Positions 1-12,276 of a stretch of DNA of 55,728 nucleotides are shown piece by piece. The translations under genes were made by a program, and so were the position numbers. The notes under the pieces were generated by a model, which was not told the origin of the DNA, searched no databases, and was given only the letters and a program-made list of their open reading frames with translations. Every line of letters begins with the position of its first letter. Within the stretch, counting starts at the first letter, position 1. Origin of the DNA: Chlorokybus atmophyticus (taxonomy: Eukaryota > Streptophyta > Chlorokybophyceae > Chlorokybales > Chlorokybaceae); assembly GCA_009103225.1 (NCBI GenBank), contig RHPI01001037.1:1496313-1552040 (forward strand), read 5' to 3'.

Positions 1-2
1 CA

Positions 3-3000
3 CGCCCCCCACCACCCCCTCCACCTCCGCCGCCAACTCCACCACCGTCCCCGCCTCCACCCGAGGGCGGAGGGCGCCGCCTGCTGGACGCTGGCTGTGC
101 ATCGTCCTTTGCACGGTTCTTTGAGGGGTACATTGACGAGGTCCGTGTCATCAAGTCCGCGATGCCATTGCCAATGTTCGACCGCCTCCCTGACGTAGAG
201 AACATTACCAACCCCATTGCGTACTGGCGTTTCAATCCAGCTGATGCTCCGAGCGCTGTCCCAACCATGTATGCCCCTGCGCCATACACTGTTGAAGACA
301 GCTTTGGGCTTGGTGCCTATGGTCACGTGTGGGCCGGCACCGTACAGAGCCCCATGCCTATCAGCAGGCCAGCCAACCTTGACTATGTAACAGCGCCTTG
401 GGAGCCGGCAACGCTGTATGCATTGGATGCATCATCAGTCAACATTGATGGCAGGGTGGAAGTGACCGCGATTGGCTGGAACCTCGCTGAGAGCCAGTGG
501 TTGCGATGCGCTTTTGGTGCAGAACCCATGTTGCCACCTACTCTGACAGATGCCATCCTCAGTGCATCCACTGATGTCACCCGTTACTTCATGCCGTCTC
601 GCACACAAGTCAGTGGTACAGAGATGACTTGCCGCGCGGCATCTTTGCCGGTGCCGGCTGTTGTCAATGTCCTGGCTGCAAACCCAGGAAGTGCAGACGG
701 TGTGACAGTGCTGTACCGGGAAGTGGCAATGACATTTGAGGGTGACGCGTCGACCAAATCCAAGCTCGTCGGTGACAGCATCAACGAAGGAGATGAGCTG
801 GAGCTGACGTGCCCTGAGGGTATGCGCATTGAGGACTTTGTCTTTGCCAATTTTGGCAAACCAGCTGGCAGGTGCACTCACAAGGTGAGCATTACTTGCG
901 ACGGCACTGAGACAGAGGCTGAATGTGATGTCGCGGCCTTTGAGCTCAACCCGCGCTGTCAAAGCAATGACACAGACGTGTTCTCTGCGCTCCGCGACGA
1001 TTGCATCGGCAGAGCATCCTGCACCATTCCAGCCACTACGGACATGTTTGGCCGGCCATGTGCCGGAGACAAGTGGCTGTCTGCTTCAATCATGTGCTCA
1101 GACAGGTGGTCAACCAAGGACTTCATGATTGTCAATGGCATTCCAGACCTGCTGGATGCAGCACCAGAGTACTCTGTTGGCGCCTGGCTGCACCCATACC
1201 AGAAGGATGGAGGTTCCATGACAGTCTTTGCCTTTGGAACCAGTGACAGGGACAGTTCTAAGCTCCTCTGGACAAGCAATGCAAACCAGCTTGGGCTGTT
1301 TGTCTACTGGGACGATTGCATCATGGACGTGCCCATGCGACGGAAGAACGGCGAGCTGCTGTGGCTAGCCCCAGATCAGTGGTACAACGTGTTCTTGACC
1401 GTTGATGCGGACAACAACGCACACCTGTACCTCAACGGTGTCGAGACAGCTACCTTCTCCACCAGCTGCCGTCCGGCTTCCCCTGACTTCTTGGTGTTCG
1501 GCATGAACACTAAGCAGACCGAGCAGCCACACGAGTTCTTCGCTGGTCTCATGGATGAAGTCTCAATCTACAACCGTAGCCTGTCAGCAGAAGAGGTGCT
1601 GGGCAACACTTGCGGCACACTCTCTGTGGATCCTCAGGTGCCAAACCTCCTTGCATACTACCGCTTCAACGAGGAGAGCGGCATAGCTGTGCCCAATGCT
1701 GTCGCCACTGCCAACACGGATGGTGTGTTGGCATACTCCTCAGCAGACATCTGGAACCAGGCCACCCTCTCCTATGAGGTGGATGGCCTGGTGGTTGACA
1801 TCCATCCCACCTACACCTACATCGGAGTCCCCTGGTCTTTGCCAGTCATCACTCTGATCAAGCCAGACAGCGGCCCTGTCCTCCCTGGCATGCCAGCAGT
1901 CATCTCTGGACTGAACTTTGTGCCTCGCTCAACAGTTTTGTTGCACAATGGAGAGCCTCTGGACTACACTTTTGTCAGCGACCTTGAGCTGGAGATTGAA
2001 GTGCCTGAAGGTTCTGCTGATTCAGTGTCGGAGATCAGCGTTGTACAAGGATTGGAGTCCGCTAATGACTCGTGCAGTGACGTGCCACCAAGCAAGGTCA
2101 CGTACACTCAGGAGCTGACCATGGTGGACTTCACTGACCGCTTGTGCGCTTACTACCCGCTGTATCGTGATGCTCGGGACTTCAGCAACCATGGATATGA
2201 TGGCAGGCTTCTCGGCAACCCGAACATCACTGCCGATCGCAATGGTTTCCCGTCACAGGCATTTGTGTTCAGTGCCGAGGACAGCATATCAGTGTCAGTC
2301 TGTGACGGTGCTGTCTCCATCGCAATGTGGGTCAACTTTGCTGACGAGCCTGTGCGCGAGTACAGCGGTTGCGCTGGCTTTACCACAGCAGGCAACTGCC
2401 AGGTTGAAGATGTTGGCGCCACAGTCAACCTCGCTTGGAAGTTTGTTGCCATCACCGAGAACGACAACGGCGGTCGCATTGCTTACCTCAACGCTGAAAG
2501 GATTGATTTCGACTCCTCTTATCTCGCACCAGTGTTTTCTGCCTTCAATGGTACCATTGGCGGCATGGACATTCTCATTGATGATGTCTTCGTGTACTCG
2601 CGCCCTCTCAGCCCAGCGGACATCATGCAGCTCTATCAAGTACGCGAGTATGCGTTAGACTGCAGCACAGGCGCTTACGCTTATGCTCCACGCATTGTTG
2701 CCAATCCTCTTGGCACTGAGGGTCTCCACATCACGTACTACGGCAACAGCAAGCAAGTCACTGACGTGATCTCCACGATTGAACTCGACTGGGAAGATGA
2801 AGGTCCTCTGGGCCTCGAGGTCAATGATGGATGGAGTGTGGTGATTGAAGGCTTCCTGTACTCGCCCTACGAGGACGAGTACACATTCTCTCTCACTGCG
2901 GATGATAGCATTGGGCTCTGGATCAACGGCGTGGCACTGGTCAACAACACCAACAATACTGGCGGTCCCATGACTTACAGCAAAACGTTGTCGCTGGACG

Positions 3001-6000
3001 ACAGGACTTGGTACCCCATCAAGCTGATGTACACCGACCGATCTGGTCCCGCAGCTGTCAACCTGAAGTGGAAGACAGACAGCAAGACCATTCAGCTGCA
3101 GACCATTAGGCAGGAGTTCCTGCGCTCCGGTGTGTCTCCTTTCACTGTGGAGGCTTGGGTTTATCCCTTCACTGTCGAAGGCTCCCAGACCATCATCGGC
3201 AAGCGTCTTGACGACGGCACCAATGGCCTTGGTGTTGGCATTGAAGACGGCGGTGTGAGTGTCTCAATCTTTGTTGATTGCGACTGCGAGGGTAGCACCA
3301 AGTGCACCAAGTACCGCGACATCCACAGCTGGAAGTCCAAGGTGGTCCCCATGCAATGGCAGCACATTGCTGCATCGTATGACGGCCTCACCTGGGCAAT
3401 CTACATTGACGGAGTTCTCACCGATTGGTTCACGTATGATAGCATCAAGTTCTTCCCTGAGAGCGACCGCCCGCTTCTCGTGGGTCTCGAGTCTGATGAC
3501 ATTGTCAAGTCTCCAGATGATGTCAGGCCATTCAATGGCCTGATCAAGTCCATCAGCCTGTATGACGTTGCTAATGCAACAGCCGCTGACTTTGCTGAAG
3601 GCATGGTGTGCCCGATCAAGGAGCCACGCCCGCATCGCATCTACCACTTGGCACTCAATGAAGGCATCGGCAGTGTTGCATTGGACTCCAGCAAGTGGGT
3701 GTCTGACCTCACAGAGGACCCCAGCTCGCTCCCTCGCTACGCTGATGCTGTCATTGTTCCCGGACCTGTTGGAGACAGGCCAACACCTGCTTGGGCGTTT
3801 GTTGAAGGCACTGAGTATGAAACGGACCCTGCCAACGTCACAGTGTATGGTACTGTCCTTCACGAGACCATTGTTGGCCAGTGCAGTGCGTTCACCATTG
3901 TTGCATATGACTCCTGCGGTTACATGAAGCGCAACGGAGGAGATGACCTGAAGGCGAAGATCATCGGTCCCATGCATCTGCACAGTGAGATTGATACATT
4001 GACTGTGGGCGACGGCATTGTTGACCATGATGATGGCAGCTACACTGTCAGCTTCAACAGGACAGTGGCAGGGTACTACTTCATTGACGTCCTGCTTGGT
4101 GAAGACACTCTTTACCACAACAAGACCTACATCCATCCAGAAGCAACAGATCCCACCATGACTTACCTGTATGACTCTGATGAGGATGGCTTCAGCCTCG
4201 ATGCATTGACTGTTTCACATGCTGGCATCCCTGTTAGCTTCAAGGTGCAGACTGTTGATGTGTACAGCAACCTGAGGACATCCGGTGGAGATACAGAATG
4301 GTCCATCATCTTCAATGGGCCATATGACTTTGCCGGCAACTGGACTGACAACGGTGATGGCACCTACACCATCAGCTACAACGCGCAAGTGGCCGGCCAG
4401 TATGAGATGTTCATCTCGCTGTGCGGGCAGCCCATCTGCCTTTTCGGTGGTGCAGACTGCTGCGGGAAACAAAAGTCCTCCCGGGCGGCTTGCAGTCTGC
4501 TGTCGGTGTCACCGCCAGCTGGCGCAACCGGCGCTTGCCCATACTGCCTCAATGTTACTGAGGGTGACTCCTTCGCCACAGCACAGGATGGCATCAGCGC
4601 AGTGTTCCCCGACACCGATGCCTTAGACTTGGAGGGTCCTTTCACAATCGAGGCATGGGTCCACAAGGAAGAACCCATTGTCGGTGCTCCTGTTGCAGTG
4701 GAGAAGCAGTTTGTTGTCAGCAAGCAGTCTGAGAGCAGCGGCAAGGGCTACTGGCTTGCACTGGTGCCGACCGTCGATGCGAGCGTGTTCACCGTCGAGG
4801 CTGGCATTTACATCGGCGCTGAGGAGTTCCGAGACATCTCGTTTGACGCACCCATTGTAGGATGGAACAACCTGGCTGTGACTTACAATGGCACTGAGTT
4901 TAACCTCTACCTGAACGCCGAGCTTGTCAACACCACCTCATGGAACTACACTATCATCGAGTACCAGCGGAGGAACAACCAGGCCGTCAGAGTGGGTCGT
5001 GGCTTTGAGGGTGCAATCGACGAGGTCAAGATCTTCACCTCTGTCAAGTCGCCGTCAACAATTGCATCCCGCTTCGCATGCCCTCTCAATGTCGAGGGCG
5101 GGATGCTGCAAGACTCCACCCTTGCTGCATACTACAGGTTCAACGAGGGTGAGGGCATCTTCACCATGGACTCCAGCGCTGAAGGTAAGCCAGGATGGTG
5201 TACAGAGGTCACAGCAATTGTGCAGAGTGCATTTGCACAACCAATCTGTCGATGCAATTGTGAGCATTGTGAGCAGTGTTAGGGATGTTCAACCTCCATT
5301 GTATTTGCAGGCAACCATGGTGTGCTTGGGTTGATCTGCACAGAGGCAGATGAGGGCAGGTCTGCACGCTTATCATGCCCGACAGGATACATAATCAGCG
5401 ACATCTTATACGCCAACTATGGCGCCAACCTTGGCAGCTGCGGTGCATACGAGGTGGATGATTGCGCTGCAGACGACACGGCCTCCGTTGTTAGGGCAGC
5501 TTGCATTGGCACTGACCACTGTACTGTTGAGGCCACAAACCATGTCTTTGGCAACCCGTGCCGTGGAGTCACCAAGACTCTTGCCATCAACGCTGTTTGC
5601 TCGAGTTCTGATCCGAGCAACTCGCCTTGGGCACACGAAACCGCCCCAACTTATGTTGGCCGAGCCTCTACCCAAGTGAAGCTGCTATGCCCATATGCCG
5701 ACGCCTTCCCGCTTGCGCTTCAGGCTAATGAGAACCAAAATTGCTCCACCTGGAGCTTGGACAAGGCTGCTGCTGGCGAACCTCTGGAGCTTGCCATTGT
5801 CGCCGTCGACGTGTGCGGCTTCATTGACTATGCCCCCGTGCAGGTGAGCACTGCACTGCATGCTAAGCCGTGGCTGTACTCTGATCACAGCACATTGCGT
5901 AGCTTCACTATGTCATGCACACAGGTTGGGTGCATATTGTTCAACAGCCAACGTGTCTGCAGGAATCCTTTGAGGCCACAGTCACTTACCCAGGCCACAT

Positions 6001-8797
6001 TGGTGCCATGACCGGAGAAGAGCCTGTCTGCTACCCGACATACGACGACGCAGTGACAGAGAGTGCGTCTGTGGCATGGGCAGGATTAAACCCCACGCAA
6101 TGCGGCCAGTTCCACAATGTGTACCTCCTCTCTTACACCCCATCACTTGCGGGCGTGACCACCCTCAACGTCACCCTCCGGGGAGAAGAGGTTTACTCAG
6201 GCCCTCTCATGGTGAGAGCAGGGGAGATCGCCGCAAGCAGCTCTGTCATGGGAGCTGAGGTTGCCATGGTGGGAGTGCCATCCAGACTCATCATCACCGC
6301 CAAGGATGCTTTCGGCAATGACATTGCTTTCACGGACGGCATCGAGAGACTATCAGTCAGCATTGATGGTCCCGCACCTGTCTTGGGAGACATCACCGCA
6401 GCACATAACTCAGAGGGAACATACTACCTCACCGTTGCATACCCCACAGCCGGCACCTATGAAGTGTCCGTGCTCCTTGACAATCAGCCATTCCGCTCAT
6501 CAACTGTCAATGTGTACCCTCTCGGCGCAGTCGAGGTGACTCCCCTCGAGTCCGAGACCCCGTCTGCAAGGTTTGAACACACTGCGGTTGAGTATAATGG
6601 AGACATGTACATCTTCGGAGGTGCTCAGAAGGACAAGACCTACTTGTCGGAGACGTGGAAGTTTGCCACCGGTGTGAACGACTCCAAATTCAGTTACAGG
6701 GTGCCTATTATCGTCAACGGCGACATTGACAGCGCATACAACTTGCAGCTTGGGATCGACACGGCCGCACTGATCACAAATGGCGCCTTGCGGCCTGATT
6801 GTGGGGACGTGCGCTTCTTCACTAAGTCTGGTGAAGAGTTGTCGTATTGGATGGACCTGATGCCTGGCTGCAACACTGCCAACACTCTGTTCTGGGTGAA
6901 TGTCGAGAGTGACAAAAATTTTTACATGTACTACGGCAACCCCGACGCAGAGTCCACAAGCACAAACAGCATCTTTGAGGTGTTTGAAGACTTTGAGTAC
7001 GAGGGCAGCCCGCTGGACCAGGCCACAAGCCCTCAATGGAGCCTTGACGCGTATGATGACTGCAATCCAACATACTACATGGCCGGCAAGAAGGAGTCCT
7101 TCTACACGACTTCCAATGTGTCGATGCACGGCTCGCGCAGCCTCAAGGTCGATGCGACAGCATTCCCTGGCGGCTCAATCAAGCTTGACCTCGCCGCGTA
7201 CTCCAGCCTGCACGACAACTTTGTTGTCAAGGGCTACATGTACGACGGCCATTGTTACGCTGGCAAGCACTGGATCAGCACCGACTTTGATGAGTGTGAC
7301 GGTGATGCCGTCAGCATCTTTGAAGCACATGGTGCCGGCATCAACACCGCCGCCAGGGCCGAGAAGTACATCACCACATACCCATGGCAAGCCTCACCTG
7401 TCGATAGAGCAGGTAAACTTCTTTCCATGCACCATATGTGGTTGCACGGTTGGCTGGCATGTTTCTCTCAATCTCTAATTGTGTATCTGTGCGCAGCTGG
7501 CTGGCACACTTTCACCATGTACAACGATGGTGAGGCGGGTGTGGTCATTGCCATTGACGGCGTGGTTGCAAGTCAGTCCAAGTTCAAGTCAACCCTCAAG
7601 CAGCTGTTCATCCGAGGCGGGTTGAACTCCACACAACTGCAAGGCAGCACATACTGGGACGCCATATTTGCAACAGTCCTGCTGCCGAATGTGAATGCGA
7701 CGGCCAACTTCGATGATGCTGAAGCTGTTTCATACGCACCGGGAGTGATGAAGTGGTCACAGGTACTTGCTTCCTATCTGTTGCATGCACACCTTACTTG
7801 ACCTTTGCAACAACTGTGTACACTGAACCAACGATGCTGACACACTGTGTCTCTCTCAGGTCACAACCGCATCAAAGCCAAGCGCCCGCCAGGCGCATTC
7901 GGCAGTTGTGTACAACGGCTCTATCTTCATCTATGGTGGCGAACGCAGCGCCTATGAATACTCCGACGTGTGGAAGTTCTCTTGCAAGCATGAAACTTGG
8001 GAGTTTGTGCCGACCTTCAGTGAGGTGCCGCCTGCACGACACGACCACTCCGCTGTTGTGTACAAGGTACTGCGGACACCTTCTTTACATGCGTGTGCGC
8101 GTGCATGTGTGTTGTCCTGTGACATACTGCTGTGCATAATGTGTATTGACATACTTTGTTGTTCCAGGGTGGAATGTATGTCTTTGGTGGCCGCAAGCCG
8201 CAGCCACTCGGAGACTTCTGGCGCTACGACTTCGCCACGAAGAGCTGGTTGGAGATCTCCAACTACACGCAGGGGCTCTCATCACGCTTTGGTCACACCG
8301 CGGTCGTGCACGACGACATGATGTACGTGTTCGGTGGCTACGTCGCCAATGACGGTGCTCTCTCAGACGAGCTATGGACGTTCAACCTCACCTCAAGCAA
8401 GTGGAACCTGGTTGGCCCGCGCACGGGACGGTCGCAAGAGCGGGGCGTGTCCAGCTATGTTGAGGACCCGAGCGAGGCCATCATCTTCCCAATGAAGATC
8501 CCCGCCGCGCGCTACTCCCACAACGCGGTGGTTCGATGCAGTGCAGGACAGACTGCGTGCGCGATGTACATCTTTGGTGGCGCAGGCGGGTCCTCCATGA
8601 TGCAGCCACTGGATGACGTCTGGAAGTTTGACTTCACGAGCAAAGCATGGAGTGTGGTCTATGAGACTACTGGCGTCAGCCGGTTCGACGCTGCAGCGGT
8701 GCTTGCGGGTGATCATCTGCTATTGTTTGGAGGTCATGCGGGACGACAGTTCTACAGCGACCTCCAGTCATTATTTATAGCTGACTCAGGGCTGTAG
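3..8797 (+). CDS. Giant secreted multidomain lectin-like protein (LamG/SUEL/IPT/PA14/filamin/Kelch/DUF2341), 5' truncated
   Basis: About 2,750 residues remain and the N-terminus lies outside the window. Exons: 3-5184, 5311-5843, 5963-7412, 7497-7762, 7860-8066, 8168-8797, all with GT-AG introns in compatible phase. Domains by base position: a proline-rich stretch (3-65) leading into the end of one LamG domain; SUEL/galactose-type lectin with many Cys (about 783-1097); LamG (1150-1616); IPT/TIG (1840-2075); LamG (2138-2660); PA14 (2715-3075); LamG (3130-3610); two filamin-type Ig repeats (3840-4440); LamG (4600-5080); a second SUEL (5335-5600); more filamin-like repeats (5715-6520); one Kelch blade (about 6555-6670); DUF2341 plus a concanavalin-like segment (6680-7760); five more Kelch blades (7860-8780) with repeated FGG/YGG motifs. 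No transmembrane segment is visible at the C-terminus. By family, this should be an extracellular carbohydrate-binding or matrix/cell-surface protein. The specific ligand is unknown. The first 65 bases could be intronic pyrimidine tract, but they read in frame as polyproline. Confidence 0.85.
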
Positions 8798-9387
8798 CAC
8801 TGCTGCTGTACAGAAACCTCGCGTGCGATGGTTTCCCCTCTCTAGTTTACGCGCACCTCGAGCATCAGGCTCTTATTTGTAGATTGCCATGCAATTGAGC
8901 AATTGCTGTATATTTTCTCGAACATTCCAATCCATATTCAATAACTGGGATTGCCGCAACCACCTTGCTTGTCTGTTACTTGACAGAGAATACCTTGCTC
9001 TTGCTACTTACCAAGTATTTTGCATTGGATGCACAGCACAGCACCCCTGCCTTGCATCAGCAGCTAGCAGCCAAGATGGTCGTTGCACATACTGGTGCAT
9101 GCTTTGCAAAAGATCAACCTTCTGTTGACTGATCACACATCTATTTCATACCCTGTATACAAGCAAGGTGGACCAAGACTATGACTACCTTGGTCCAAGG
9201 TAGTCATAATCTTGGTCCACCTTGCTGCATGATTTGCCTCAAGGCCGTTCGATGCTTTTTGTGCGTTACCGCACTGCTTGTGCGCGCGCACAAGCTGTTT
9301 GTTGCATTGTGATGCAGTTTGCGTGGCCTGGCAGAGGAGGAGAGGCCGGGCGGGCAGAGGTGCAAGAGCTTGACAGCACTCTCCGCC
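8798..9387. other. Intergenic spacer with one large palindrome
   Basis: This lies between the stop of the lectin-like gene and the proposed start of the DsbA-like gene. The only structure I see is the 63-bp palindrome at 9163-9225. Open frames here show no family similarity. Confidence 0.7.
9163..9225. repeat. Near-perfect 63-bp palindrome
   Basis: Two 31-nt arms are separated by one base (9194) and differ at one position. The centre reads TACCTTGG-T-CCAAGGTA. It could extrude a cruciform or be the remnant of a foldback/MITE-like element. It is about 160 bp upstream of the DsbA-like gene start and about 370 bp beyond the previous stop. Confidence 0.9.
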
Positions 9388-11624
9388 ATGCTGTCCGCCA
9401 CCGCCTTGCTGGCGCCGCCACCCGCTGCGGCGCTCCTTCTGCCCGCCGCCTCGCCCGCACGCCGCCTTCGCCAGGTCAGTGCATGCCGTTAGAAGGGGTG
9501 TTGTCAACGCTTCCGTGTGATACAACTCATTCATTCTTCAGCCCACAGCTGTGCATGCATGCAATTTTCAACACGAGCTGTGCTTGTCATGCCAGCTGTC
9601 AATGCTCTTCTGTCTGCTTGCAAAGCACATGGCTTCCCCACCTTGCTGTCAGCGAACGCCCATCAAATGGCATCGACATCATCCGTCATTGGCATCCGTC
9701 AGTCTGCGAGAGTTAGCTGTCACAGCAGCTGCTTGCATAACAACCACAAACGTTCATGCAGTAGCTTCGTGTAAGATTTAGTGCTCTGCAAGCAGCGCTT
9801 AAGACGAGGAGCGTTGCGTTTGTCGTGCATGCATGCCAGCACATCACGTAAGATCAACGCTTCGCTCAATGTGTCGTCTCCCAGCGCCAACTGCTCCCTT
9901 TGCAGAACCAAGTCTACAGCAGCAGCAGCAAGCTCTGGTCAGGCCGCCCTGTACTATTCTCCCGCACAGCGTCCAGCAAGCTTCAGCATCTGTCTTCTTC
10001 GCCAGCAGCCAGCGTCGCCATCACAATGGGCCCGCCGCTGCCGAAGAAGCCAGTCGGACACGTCACGGGGAAGACGGACTCCACAGTCGAGCTCGCATTC
10101 TTCGTGGACTATGTGGTGAGAGTGTGTGTGTGGGTGGGTGGTGAGTCTCGCATGGACAGCCATAGCAAACACAGCCTGTGTTGGCTATCGCTGTGGCTGT
10201 GACATGCATACGTCCATTCATCTTCGCACTCTTTAGCTTTATGGATCTGCATGTGCGGCTGTACCTTCTTTGCCCTTCTCGTGGTGATGTATTTGGTAGC
10301 GGTTTGCTTGCTTGCTCGCTTGTGTGTCGCTTGCTTTCGTTGATTGTTTGGTTCTGTGTCTTGCCTTTCTGGTTGTCTTCTGCGGTCTATGCATGCCAAC
10401 AACCTTGTAGAGGGCAGTCCTTGTTGCATGCTTGGTGTTTGCTGTATGCTTGATTATACATAAATACGTAAGTGGTTGGCTCTGGAGTTGGTTGTGTAGC
10501 ATGCACCATCCTGTCTCTTACATGTTGCACGCCTCTGTGACACGCAGTGCCCCTTCAGCAAAAAGGCATACAAGATGTTGACAGAACAGGTGCTCAATCA
10601 CTGGTTGACCACTGGTGCACATTAGCATCAGGTTATTTCAAGCCAAATAGCATGATGCCATGTTTTGTGTCTTGGTGCACTACAAACGGTTAGGAAGTGG
10701 ACTGCTCTCTCTCCACAACTTTCATCACCTGCTTGTGTCCGCAGGTCATCCCGGAATACAAGGACAAAATCAGGTTCGTCATGTATCATCAGGTGAGGGT
10801 GTGATGCGCATAACGTGCTTGCACGCACGCAAGAAAAGGCTTTTTGCCCCAGATTTGTCGTAGTGCACACCTCTGGTGACAGATTGTGCTAGCGACGGCT
10901 TATGTGTCGTGCGCGCAACTGTGACACATGTCCACGCAACATGTTGTGTCCCTGCAGGTGCAACCGTGGCATCCGCAGTCTGTGATGACCCATGAAGCGG
11001 CGATTGCCGTTGCTGATACAGCAGGTGCTGTGCCTGCCGCATGCGGCAGTGTTGTCGGTCTTGTTTTGGAGGTTGTGCTACAACATGGCAACAAGGTCAC
11101 TCTAAAGCAGGCATGTCGTGCACAACCCATTGCAGGTGAAGAGGCGTTCTGGAAGTACAGCACCGCGCTGTTTGACAATCAAACACAGTTCTTCGATGTT
11201 AAAGTCTGGGATAAGACTCGCCCACAGATCTACTCAGAGTACGTTGTCGGTTTGCAATGTCATATGAACAACAAGTGGCCTCTTGTCATGCGTGAGGCTG
11301 CAGTCCATTACAGTATTGTCACATCTCCTTGATGCATGTTGTTATACGATTGAGTATAATGGGCCATGCAGGCTTGCGGAGTTGGCGGAAAGCTCGGCTG
11401 GAGTCAAAGCGGACGCCGTCAAGCAGCTTCTCTCGTTGAACCCTGCCAATGGCGACAACCCGGGCACCAATGTGATTCAGTCCGTGAAGTTTGCTGTCAA
11501 GTACAGCCGCACTCTTGGCGTGCACGTGTCGCCCTCAACCTTTGTCAACGGCCTGTTTGCGGACACCAGCAGCGGCTGGACCCTTGATCAGTGGAAGGGC
11601 TTCCTTGATCCACTCCTTCAATAA
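9388..11624 (+). CDS. DsbA/thioredoxin-fold oxidoreductase-like protein with N-terminal leader
   Basis: A protein of about 269 residues from seven exons: 9388-9474, 9906-10115, 10548-10589, 10745-10792, 10958-11024, 11136-11238, 11372-11624. All phases agree. Exon 1 encodes an Ala/Leu/Pro/Arg-rich leader (MLSATALLAPPP...) suited to organelle targeting or secretion; this start is inferred. The core reads FFVDYVCPFSKKAY, the beta1-active-site-helix of DsbA-like (thioredoxin_4) proteins, followed by a segment with VQPWHPQS and HEAAIAVAD and a C-terminal half with VSPSTFVNG, the cis-Pro region that contacts the active site. The active site is CPFS: one Cys, with Ser in place of the resolving Cys, so it may be an isomerase/chaperone-like or glutathione-dependent member rather than a dithiol oxidase. 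Intron 5 (11025-11135) is an in-frame 111 bp. It was treated as an intron because it interrupts a conserved helix and has good splice sites. Confidence 0.8.
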
Positions 11625-11625
11625 A
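11620..11625 (+). other. AATAAA polyadenylation-type signal overlapping the stop codon
   Basis: The hexamer AATAAA contains the TAA stop of the DsbA-like gene. Chlorophyte nuclear genes usually use TGTAA, so this is a small hint at a non-chlorophyte green lineage. A single site proves little. Confidence 0.45.
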
Positions 11626-12276
11626 TGTCTTTCGTATGTTGTTGAGTATGCAGCAGTGTCAAGTAATAGCTGGTGTATGAGATGCAGTTTTGGTGGAGTG
11701 AAGTGGATTGACACTTAAGAAGGATGGCAATGGCGGATGCTGGAAAAGTCTCCTTCACAAACAAGGAGCACATGGAACATATAAAGTAGGCATAGAACAT
11801 AATTGCTGTTTGTGACTGACCATGCTTCGACCCAATGGCAGTGTCCAGTTGCGAACCTGGCAATGGCATCAGACTGCACACCCTCGGGGCATGGTCGGCA
11901 CTATGTATGCGGGGTATTGGTACTGATCGCCGAGATAACTAACTAGCAGGTGCGGTGAGTAGTTTCCAACAAGAACGGTTGAAAACAGCACCAACCAGGA
12001 GCTAGGAAAAATTTCATTCAGTCAAGTATGTGATAGCTCAGTATCAATGCGCATACTACATGGTGCAGCGCTGTAAGAAGGTTTTAAACGTTTTGAGTCA
12101 GGAAGCCAACATGCATAACAAGACTTGGAACGTGCATTCAGTTGATTATCTGTGATATCAATGTATCTCAAAGGAAACACGCAGCAACTAGCCCACAGAT
12201 AAACACTGTACATACTAGCAGTCACAAAAACTGCCAACAGCCGCTACAATATAAGCTACACAAAAATGCACACAAG
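11626..12276. other. Convergent intergenic spacer
   Basis: This lies between the 3' ends of the DsbA-like gene (+) and the VHS-CHUP1 gene (-). It is AT-richer than the coding sequence. I see no gene, RNA or repeat in it. Confidence 0.6.

Noticed and set aside
3264-4136. Long minus-strand open frame opposite the lectin-like gene
   Set aside because: It is a shadow frame. The plus strand encodes clear LamG and filamin motifs across the whole interval.
9163-9225. Rho-independent-like terminator
   Set aside because: It has stem symmetry but no T-tract, and this is a eukaryotic nuclear region where such terminators are not used.
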